A stretch of DNA of 64,000 nt from NCBI GenBank assembly GCA_001829415.1, contig MIBE01000003.1, positions 3,765 to 67,764 of the forward strand, given 5' to 3'. The stretch comes from Spirochaetes bacterium GWF1_51_8. Its GTDB lineage: Bacteria; Spirochaetota; Brevinematia; Brevinematales; GWF1-51-8. Shown here in pieces: positions 1 through 7,900 of the stretch. Position numbers and translations under genes: made by a program. How positions within the stretch are numbered: the first letter of the stretch is position 1; the number at the start of each line of letters is the position of its first letter. The notes under the pieces were generated by a model. The model was not told the DNA's origin. It did not search any database and was given only the letters and a program-made list of their open reading frames with translations.

Positions 1-2
1 TA

Positions 3-1385
3 GCTTCTCTCTTTTTCCTGTCCTGCTCAGCGATTCCCGTCCCGAATAATCCTGCCGTCAAAAATAATATCATGCCCACACCTTATGCGTCGTCCGAAGA
101 ATTGGACGCCGTGACGAATCTCGGAAGCGAGTATACGTTCTGGAAGGTAACTCGTCCTTTCGCTGTAATGGAATTGGAAGCGTTCTCGGAAGAATACGGA
201 TGGGTCAACGCGACCCTCTCGGAACGAGCGGTGCTTCTTTATGACGGCGAATCCAAACCGAAGTATTACGAGTTTAGAGTGATTCAGGATGGTAAGGAAG
301 TCGGAGCGATCGTGACCGTAGCGCAGAAAAAAGACGGCGGTCCGGTAGTAAAAATCACTAAGACAATGAAGGATTACGGCAAGATTTTATTACAAAGCTT
401 GGATTTCAAAATCATCGCCAATGGAACGGGGTATGCCTTCGCGCCGCTTTCCGTACCGGGTGACGACATAATTTTCGCTGTCGATCCCGATAGCGGCGGA
501 CTGACAAACGTAAGCGTTGATATAGGTTTTACAGAGTTTATTACGAATATTTCACCGGAACTTCGCTCAAACCTCGGATTCACCAATGATACAATAATTC
601 AGGAAGGGATACAAGCGGAAACACAAAACCGGGCTGAAAATGAGAGTTTGTGGATATCAATAGAAGAGGATAGGAGCAACATTCTTGCCCTTTCCGACGA
701 AATGATTCAAGGCAATGTTGTTATCGAGACGAACAATCCTCCGATTGCAGCAAATTCCAAAGCATACCCAAAGATTGGTATTGTTAAAAAAATCAATACA
801 CTACCTCAGTTTGATACCCCGTTAATGAAAAGTATAGCCGGTACTAATTTGTGGGTTTGTCTAAATGATATTTGGAAATATTACAATTTTGGCGACTACT
901 GGTATTGGTGCGGCCCTACCTCTCTGCATTGGGTTGAAATAGGTTTATTTGGATTAGCATACAAGACACCTCTTCAATGGTCAAATGATTATGTTTTAAT
1001 TAATCAAAATACGGGTTCGTCCGGGTGGAACGGGATCAGTTGGCCGTGGCTGTTAAACGACGCGCTCCGATCCGTAACAGGCAAACAATATGGAGTGAAA
1101 GGTCATCATTGTCATTGGTGGGAAACCGCGAAAAACTACATAATCAACGATAAACTACCTCTTCTCTCACTGAGAACCGGTAAAAAAATCGGAACCGGTA
1201 AAAAGGATTATCAGTGGCATTATCGTGTAATATATGGGGTCGGTGAAATGGGCATTAAAATTGGAGGTATGATTTTTCATAATACTCAATTCTTTTTCAT
1301 TCACGACAATAGATATGACGGAGGCGATTTCGTGGAACCTAAAAACCAGGGTTTTCATTTCGCGATGTATCCGGTAATTCATTAA
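3..1385 (+). CDS. C39-like cysteine peptidase lipoprotein, 5' end outside window
   Basis: The ORF track starts at the ATG at 72, but the frame is open to the window edge. The upstream codons read ASLFFLSCSAIPVPNN, which looks like the end of a lipoprotein signal peptide with the lipid-bearing Cys in FLSC, so the real start probably lies before base 1. The C-terminal half holds a papain-like C39-type site: WYWCGPTSLHW with the candidate catalytic Cys (about residue 280 counted from base 72), a later WHYRVIYG with the candidate His, and a following HDNRYDGG. The N-terminal half is not recognised and may be a propeptide or binding domain. It would act on the cell surface or in the periplasm. A second lipoprotein follows 20 bp downstream. 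The peptidase fold is fairly sure; substrate and activity are unknown. Confidence 0.6.
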   Translation, partial: ASLFFLSCSAIPVPNNPAVKNNIMPTPYASSEELDAVTNLGSEYTFWKVTRPFAVMELEAFSEEYGWVNATLSERAVLLYDGESKPKYYEFRVIQDGKEVGAIVTVAQKKDGGPVVKITKTMKDYGKILLQSLDFKIIANGTGYAFAPLSVPGDDIIFAVDPDSGGLTNVSVDIGFTEFITNISPELRSNLGFTNDTIIQEGIQAETQNRAENESLWISIEEDRSNILALSDEMIQGNVVIETNNPPIAANSKAYPKIGIVKKINTLPQFDTPLMKSIAGTNLWVCLNDIWKYYNFGDYWYWCGPTSLHWVEIGLFGLAYKTPLQWSNDYVLINQNTGSSGWNGISWPWLLNDALRSVTGKQYGVKGHHCHWWETAKNYIINDKLPLLSLRTGKKIGTGKKDYQWHYRVIYGVGEMGIKIGGMIFHNTQFFFIHDNRYDGGDFVEPKNQGFHFAMYPVIH

Positions 1386-1405
1386 ATAAAGGGAGGGAAA
1401 AAACT

Positions 1406-2470
1406 ATGAAAAAATATTTTATTCTATTTTTGTTTGCGTTTACATTAACTTCCTGCGGCGGAGGAGATAGATTATATTACGACCCGATATTAAAATATGA
1501 AAAAGCGGGATTTGTCTGTACGAAAATTTTGCCGGGATACGAAAATACTCACAGCGTAAGCGCATGGCTGTCGAGCAATCGAGTAATAGTGAGGTATAAA
1601 CCATCAGGAGGGACATCCGGAGCTTATCTTTATGATACTATTTCTAAAGCCGCCGAATCTCTCGATTACTTTTGGGGATTACCCATTTCAGGATACCAGC
1701 ATGTATCGAATAAAATATTCGGAATATATTATGATTATGGAACAATATTGAAATTTTACGAAATGTCGCTCGAAACAAAAACAGCCGTCACCGATATAGT
1801 TGATTTGTCTACCGGATATACCAATTTTCCCGGAACGAATGCGGGCGGTTATTGGCCTGCTTTCAGTCCGTCTAAGAAGATTGTCAGGATATATGACACC
1901 GATTCATATATTCTTGATTTTGATATGCAGTTTTTAGCAAAAGTGGATTATCCCCCTCATAGCGCGGGACCCGGCAGTATAAGATTTATTGTTACTTACT
2001 CTAATATTATTATGACGGACGGTCAAGGCGATTTTTTGCTTATCAATCTTTTTGATTATTCGACGAATCATATTTCCGTTCCTAGTTTAATCGGATTTGC
2101 ATATTCCATTGAAAGCGCGTCGCCTAAAGAAAAATATTTGGTTATTAGAAAACCGATTACTTACCCCGATTTCAGGGATTACGGGCTTGCGATTGTCGAT
2201 CTTGTCGACAAAACGTGTTCGGATTTATACTCCATGGACGGGGTGAATTATCAATCATCATTATTGAATGAACCCGGCGTAACGCTTACCGAACCTATTC
2301 AAAGTCCTCTGGTATGGGATTCGCAAGGATTCATCTCGTCCGATTTGAAGAAAATCGCATTTAAAGTCACCTATGTTCCCGGAGGATATGACAGTATTTC
2401 TGGGAGAAGTATAGATGATTTGGATGGTCTCTGGGTTATTGATATTTCCTCGCTCAATCTGTCAGAATAA
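1406..2470 (+). CDS. Lipoprotein, possible beta-propeller
   Basis: This 354-residue protein starts MKKYFILFLFAFTLTSCGGG, a clear lipoprotein signal peptide with the lipobox LTSC. A GGGAGG ribosome binding site lies just upstream of the ATG. The mature protein alternates short hydrophobic strands with turns (LYDT, RIYDTDSYILDF, LAIVDLVDKT, LWVIDIS), a spacing that resembles WD40 or TolB-type propeller blades, but no family motif is decisive. It follows the C39-like lipoprotein gene by 20 bp and is followed by a strong terminator, so the two probably form one transcript. Function is not known; a surface-exposed partner of the peptidase is an inference only. Confidence 0.55.
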   Translation: MKKYFILFLFAFTLTSCGGGDRLYYDPILKYEKAGFVCTKILPGYENTHSVSAWLSSNRVIVRYKPSGGTSGAYLYDTISKAAESLDYFWGLPISGYQHVSNKIFGIYYDYGTILKFYEMSLETKTAVTDIVDLSTGYTNFPGTNAGGYWPAFSPSKKIVRIYDTDSYILDFDMQFLAKVDYPPHSAGPGSIRFIVTYSNIIMTDGQGDFLLINLFDYSTNHISVPSLIGFAYSIESASPKEKYLVIRKPITYPDFRDYGLAIVDLVDKTCSDLYSMDGVNYQSSLLNEPGVTLTEPIQSPLVWDSQGFISSDLKKIAFKVTYVPGGYDSISGRSIDDLDGLWVIDISSLNLSE

Positions 2471-2479
2471 ATACTATCC

Positions 2480-2515
2480 AAAAGAGGGGATACCGGAGTT
2501 TATCCCCTCTTTTTC
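2480..2515 (+). terminator. Rho-independent terminator of the lipoprotein pair
   Basis: The stem AAAGAGGGGATA pairs with TATCCCCTCTTT around a seven-base loop, followed by a T run. It starts about 10 bp after the stop codon at 2470. The rest of the gap up to 2697 shows nothing recognisable. Confidence 0.85.
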
Positions 2516-2696
2516 ATTACGCGCTGTATAAAATATCGATTCAATAGTTGTCATATTCCCGATATATGATATAAAGAGCATTCGAGATTTCGCGGTATTC
2601 CGCGGGAGCGTTTCAGCCGAGGACGGCCGCTGTATCCTCTGTATCGAGAGAACCGGGAAGCGTCCGGCCTGATTTTCCCGTCATTCATATCCTCTA

Positions 2697-2725
2697 TTGA
2701 CATCGCGGCTTTCCCGAAATATAAT
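2697..2725 (+). promoter_or_regulatory. Consensus sigma-70 promoter
   Basis: TTGACA, a 17-base spacer and TATAAT match the housekeeping consensus at all twelve positions. It lies 15 bp before the GTG start of the SpoIIE gene at 2740 and 33 bp before the alternative ATG at 2758. Confidence 0.85.
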
Positions 2726-2739
2726 AAGGGCAGTTCAGG

Positions 2740-4782
2740 GTGAAAAAAGGCGGAAATATGCCGGCTCGTTTTACACTTGAGGTGTGGATACTGCTCTGTA
2801 TCAATTATCCTTTATTCGCGGGTCAAACCGCGCAGAAACCGTTAGAAACCGCGCCGTTAAAAATAGTCCACGGCTGGGAGTTCTATTGGGGCGACCTGCC
2901 GGGATACTCGGTATCCAATTCCTTGTTCGATCCCACCCCTGAAGTATCGGGATGGAAACCACTTGTGCTCGACGGCAACCCGCCGTGGGGCGAACGCCAA
3001 ACCGTGATCTGGTACCGTCTGACACTTCCCGCCGGGGTATGGAAACACCCTTCGCTCTATTTCGATACGGAGATCGCGACCGGCAGTACCTTCTATATCG
3101 ACGGCAAACCGTTCTACACGTCGCCATTGACCTATACCGGATCGTGGCATATCGTCCCGTTACCGGAAAACTTCGCCGGGAAAACAGTCTATATCCGTGT
3201 GCAGTCCTACCGTATCTTTGTCGGGATATACGGCTGGGTGTGGATCGGCTCGGAAGGGACGTTCTGGGCGTCGGTGGTCAATTCGGATATCGTCAAATTC
3301 AGCCTCGCTATCGTCTCGATAGCGCTCGGGATTTTCGCGGGCATCCTTCAGCTTATCTTCCGGAAGCGCGAGGGCTTTTCCTATGCGGCGTTCGGGGCAT
3401 TCGCGGTCTGCGCGGGGTACTACATTTTCTCGAAGTCCGACCTGAGGATGCAGGTGGTCATGGATCAGGGCGTCTGGTCGTATATCGAACTTCTCACTCT
3501 TAACCTCATCCCTCCGACGATCACGCTCGCGTTCTACTATACCTTCATATCGAAGAACAATATTTTCGTTCTCAGGCTCGCGCAGGTGCTGTTTGTCGCC
3601 GCCGCCGCTTTTGTCGGGCTCGACCTCGCCGGGATCATCCCGCTTATCCATCTCCTCCTGACAGTGCAGGTCATGATCATGATCGGGGGGGTGTACCTGA
3701 TCGCGCTCGCGGTGAGGTATATGATCGACGGCGATGTGGACGCGCGTATCTACGCGGCCGGATTCGGCTTCATGATCCTGTTCGGTATCTATAACGTCCT
3801 GAGCGCGCTCGAAATACTCCCCGGCAATAAGAGCACCGTGCACTACGGGATGTTTTTCTTCCTGCTCTCGTTCGTCGTGATTTTCATCCGGCGCTTCCTG
3901 AGTATCAACCAGAAGATCAGCGCATACAACTCCGAACTGGAGAAACAGGTCACAAGCCGCACCGCCGAGCTAAACGACCTGAACCGCACCCTGCTCACCC
4001 ATACGGAATCCATTCTCAGGGAAATCCAGATGGCGAAACGGGTGCAGGAGCATATCCTTCCCGATCTCCAGCGGATGCCTAAACGCCCTGAACTGGGGTT
4101 CGGATCGAGGTATGAGGCGATGGAGTCCGTCGGAGGAGACCTGTACGACGTCATCCGTGTGGGGAAGAACGGCTACGGCTTCCTGATCGCCGACGTCTCC
4201 GGCCACGGTGTCGCGGCCGCGCTGATCACCGCGATGGTCAAGGTCGACTTCAATACGCATTCCCGTTGGGGCGTCTCTCCCTCCGATACGATCCATGATG
4301 TGAATAAAGACCTTTACGAGTTTATCGGCGACCTCGAGTACTTCCTCACCGCCTATTACTGTATCCTCAATCTCGAAACGGAAGAGTTCCAGTACAGCAG
4401 CGCCGGTCACCATCCGGCGATCCTGCTCCGGCGTTCCACAGGAGAATCGTTTGTCCTCAACACCCCGGGCACGATCATCGGGAGTTTCGAGGATTTCGAA
4501 TGGAAAACGGAAAGCATGAAGCTGGTAGCGGGCGACAGGATACTGCTGTATACCGACGGGATTGTCGAGGCGCGTAACGAGGCCAAGAAGCTCTGGGGTT
4601 ACGATAGCCTGATGGCGTCCGCGAAGAGGCACGCAAAGCTCGAGATCACTTTGTTTGTCGACGCGATCAGCGAGGACATCAGCCGTTTCTGCGGCAAACA
4701 GCCGCGCGACGACGACAGGGCGCTCTTATGTGTGGACTACATCCCCCACGAGGACCCCGCGATCGTTATGAAGAAAAGCTGA
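2740..4782 (+). CDS. Membrane sensor with C-terminal SpoIIE-type PP2C phosphatase
   Basis: This 680-residue protein has a signal peptide, then an extracytoplasmic region of about 150 residues that looks like a jelly-roll (7TMR-DISM-like) sensor. About seven membrane segments follow between residues 185 and 390. A coiled coil (EKQVTSRTAELNDLNRTL) leads into the SpoIIE phosphatase domain, with metal-binding motifs GGDLYD (about 464), ADVSGHG and LLYTDGIVEA. Such proteins usually dephosphorylate anti-anti-sigma (STAS) proteins in response to an outside signal. The track starts at GTG 2740; ATG at 2758, preceded by AAGGCGG, is an equally good start. A perfect promoter sits just upstream. The gene converges on the giant kinase gene, which also ends in SpoIIE. 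The ligand is unknown. Confidence 0.85.
   Translation: MKKGGNMPARFTLEVWILLCINYPLFAGQTAQKPLETAPLKIVHGWEFYWGDLPGYSVSNSLFDPTPEVSGWKPLVLDGNPPWGERQTVIWYRLTLPAGVWKHPSLYFDTEIATGSTFYIDGKPFYTSPLTYTGSWHIVPLPENFAGKTVYIRVQSYRIFVGIYGWVWIGSEGTFWASVVNSDIVKFSLAIVSIALGIFAGILQLIFRKREGFSYAAFGAFAVCAGYYIFSKSDLRMQVVMDQGVWSYIELLTLNLIPPTITLAFYYTFISKNNIFVLRLAQVLFVAAAAFVGLDLAGIIPLIHLLLTVQVMIMIGGVYLIALAVRYMIDGDVDARIYAAGFGFMILFGIYNVLSALEILPGNKSTVHYGMFFFLLSFVVIFIRRFLSINQKISAYNSELEKQVTSRTAELNDLNRTLLTHTESILREIQMAKRVQEHILPDLQRMPKRPELGFGSRYEAMESVGGDLYDVIRVGKNGYGFLIADVSGHGVAAALITAMVKVDFNTHSRWGVSPSDTIHDVNKDLYEFIGDLEYFLTAYYCILNLETEEFQYSSAGHHPAILLRRSTGESFVLNTPGTIIGSFEDFEWKTESMKLVAGDRILLYTDGIVEARNEAKKLWGYDSLMASAKRHAKLEITLFVDAISEDISRFCGKQPRDDDRALLCVDYIPHEDPAIVMKKS
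4759..4782 (+). repeat. 24-bp direct repeat, copy 1 (3' end of SpoIIE gene)
   Basis: The last 24 bases of the SpoIIE gene (GATCGTTATGAAGAAAAGCT core) recur at 4960-4983 with 22 of 24 identities. The two copies bracket a degenerate repeat-like stretch. Confidence 0.7.
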
Positions 4783-4813
4783 AATTTATCTTCATTTGAA
4801 ATAGGGAGTCACA

Positions 4814-4945
4814 TTGATGACAAAGTACGAATCGGCAGGACTGTTATCACTCTGAATCGTGAACGTTTTGACAAGCAGGGTAAAGCAGTTTGTATCAGCG
4901 GCAGATTGCTTCGTAAAACCTGACGGTTTTCCTCGCAATGACACA
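4814..4945 (+). repeat. Degenerate family A palindromic repeat
   Basis: The stretch contains a GCAGATTGCTTCG block and ends in CCTCGCAATGACA, both hallmarks of the family A repeats at 14.7, 20.6 and 54.5 kb. A small hairpin (AAAACCTGACGGTTTT) sits between them at the place where the better copies hold a variable hairpin. The left part is poorly conserved, so its boundary is uncertain. Nothing else was seen between the two convergent signalling genes. Confidence 0.5.
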
Positions 4946-4959
4946 TTCGCGAAAGCTCC

Positions 4960-4983
4960 GGGATCGTCATGAAGAAAAGCTGA
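4960..4983 (+). repeat. 24-bp direct repeat, copy 2
   Basis: This is a near-copy (22 of 24 bases) of the 3' end of the upstream SpoIIE gene, ending in the same AAGAAAAGCTGA. It abuts the stop codon of the convergent kinase gene. It looks like a duplicated gene tail. Confidence 0.7.
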
Positions 4984-7900
4984 TTATTTCTTCCCGTTGA
5001 ACTCCATCGCGATGACGGTGATATCGTCGTTCAGTTCTGTATTATTCGCGAAGAGAAGGACGTCGCTGACAACCGCGTCCGTCATATCGGTCAATGTTCG
5101 TTTCCGGTGCTCGTCGACAGCCGCGAGGAGCCGTTCTTCCCCATACTCCGATCCCTTCTCGTTAAATTCCTCGAATAAGCCGTCCGAGAACAGGAAAAGC
5201 CGGGTCCCTTTTTCAAACGCCACCGAATTCGACATATACACTTCGTTGGACTTGAAACCCACGAGTTTACCCGGCGACCCGAGCCGTTCGACGATATTCT
5301 TGCGGATCAGGAACTGGTAGGGATGCCCCGCGCAAGAGAAATCGATCCGGTGTTCCTTCATACGGATATCCGCGATGAAACTCGTGAAGAATACCGCGAG
5401 GTGATAGTATGAAATGAGGAATTCGTTATTCAGCACTTCGAGAAGCTCGCTGGGTTTTTCGATCAGGTGCTTCAGCTTCTCATACTCGCTTTTGATGATC
5501 ATGGTGATGAGCGCGGCGGGAACCCCGTGCCCGGACGCGTCCGCGATGAACACCCTGAACCACCCGGGCTTGATCTCCGAGATGTCGTAAAAGTCGCCGC
5601 CGACCATATTGAGCGGTAGGTACTTGGTGATCAGTTCTATCCCGGGGAGGTCGATATCGGCAGACGGTAGGAGTCTTTCCTGGAATGTCTTCGCGAGCTT
5701 CAAGTCCTGCATCATCGCGCGGTCGTTCTCCTTGAGCCGTTCGTATGCGGCGGAGAGCTCACGGGTGCGCTCCTCGACCTTTTGTTCGAGGGAGCGGCTG
5801 AACGCGTCCAGTTCGGCGTAGATGCGGGCGTTCTCGATAGCGACGGCGGCCTGGCTCATAAAGACGTTCAGCAGTTCGATATCCTCGTCGGTGAACACAA
5901 AACTCGACAGCGGGTTATCGAGGTAGCAGACCCCGACCAGCGACTCGTGACGCAGAATCGGCACACACAGGACGGATTTCAGATTGTAGCGCACGATGCT
6001 CTGGAAGCGGATCAGTTCGGCGTCCGCCTCGGCGTTGGTAGTTAAAAGCGCCTTCTTCGTCTCCGAGACCGTCCGGATAATATTGCGGGAGTACTCCTCG
6101 GTCTGCGCGCCGGAGATATCGTATTTAACCTTCAGGAGCAGTTCGTTATCGAGCGGCTCGGCAAGGAAAAGATATCCTCGCTGAGCCCCGGTGACCTCGA
6201 TCGCCTTACGCAGGATGTGATCGAGGAGCTCGTTGATGTTCAGGATCGAGCTGATATCGCGGGTGATCGCTATCACCGACGACAGCCTTTCTTTATATTT
6301 CAGCCTTTCGATAGAAGTCGAACTTTCGGCTTTATTCGACTGGATGCCCAGCAGTTCGGAACATCGCTGGAGATACATCCGGGAATCGATTTCCCAGAAA
6401 ATCTTATAGGCTTCTTCGAAAAGCGCGTGGCTTTCCGAATACCTCTGCATCTGTTTCATCGCGAGTCCATACTCGTAGTACCCTCGTCCCGTCTCATATC
6501 TCCGGTTTATTTTCTTCGCGGCGTCGATGCTTCTCTGGAAATAGTTCGACGACATATTAGTATAGCCGCTCGCGAAAAGGAACTTCGCGTTCACCCGGAG
6601 CGCGTTCGGGTAAAAAGTCGCTATATGACGGGTTTTTCTCAGCGCGGTGCGGCAGAGGGCGGATATTTTTTTCAGGGCTTCGGACTTTTCACCTGGCTTG
6701 AGAAGGTATTGGGTCGAGAGGTATTCCGCGAGATAGATCTCGGCCTCGATAGGGTAGAGCAGATCGACGTACTGGTACATGAAGCGGTATTTCTCATGCA
6801 GCAATCTCCCTTCGCGGATGAGCTGTTTCCCTTCGGAATACTCGCCTTTTTCCATGAGGACGTTGGCAAGGTGGATTAGAGCCTGCGCGTAAACAAAGAT
6901 CTGATCCTGTTTTTTCCCCTCTTCGATAGCCAGCTTCCCGTACTGGATCGACTGCTGTATTTCACCCCGTTCGAGATGGATCAGCATCTGCTCCTGGTGA
7001 AACGCGGCGACGGCGTAGTTATCCTTCGAGCTCAGCCCGATCTGCTGGAACTTGCGGTTCATTTCTTCGGCATTGGAATAGTCGCCGGTATAGATATAGT
7101 CGTTGATGATATTGTTGACGACAAGCACCTTTTCTTTCAGGTCGCCGATCTGGTCGAGATACTCCATACGCTTCCTGAACAGTTCCATCGATTCCTGAAA
7201 CTCGCCCGCCCATTGCTTATGCAGGCCGTAGAAAAACTGGGCGTTCGTCTTGGCGTCGCTACTGCCGATCTTTTCACCGATAGCGATGGCCTTACGGAAT
7301 ACCTTATCCGCCATCGAGAACTGCTTCCCGTATGTCAGCAATGTTGCGTACATTGATAGGGCGTTGATATTCTCCGGCGTATTCGGGAGATACCATGAGG
7401 TGAAGTTCATACTTCTCATAATCGCCCGGATTGACTTGAGCGGGTCGGAGAGGCCGTATCCGATATTGAGGAAACGGTAGAACTCGAACCTGAGACGCAT
7501 CTTTTCACGCTTCCGGGGGTTCCGGGTGATATGCTTCGGTTTCGGGATCAGTTTCAGGAAGAAGTACTTGATCATTTCTTTAAAGAAACCGATCAGCGCG
7601 ATGGTACGGGATTTCGGCAGACGGTCTCCGAGGAGGGCGAGGCCGAGTCTCGCGTACTTCTCGAAAAGCTCCATATTGGCTTTCTGGTAGTACGCCTTAC
7701 CGAGTTTGCAGTAGACTCGGCTCTTCTCGAACGGGTCTTTGATAAACGAGAGCGCTTCCTTGAAAAACTCTATCGCGAGGTCGTTATTCCCGATAGTCAG
7801 GTTGAGGTTCGCGATCTCTATCTGCGCATGGAGCCAATCGGGAATGTTTTCCCTTTCCCAAAACCGCATCCGGCAGATTTCATGATAGGAGATCGCCTCT

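Noticed and set aside
3160-3843. 227-codon minus-strand ORF opposite the membrane SpoIIE gene
   Set aside because: The composition (DHDHD, RERDRR runs) is that of an antisense frame over membrane helices.
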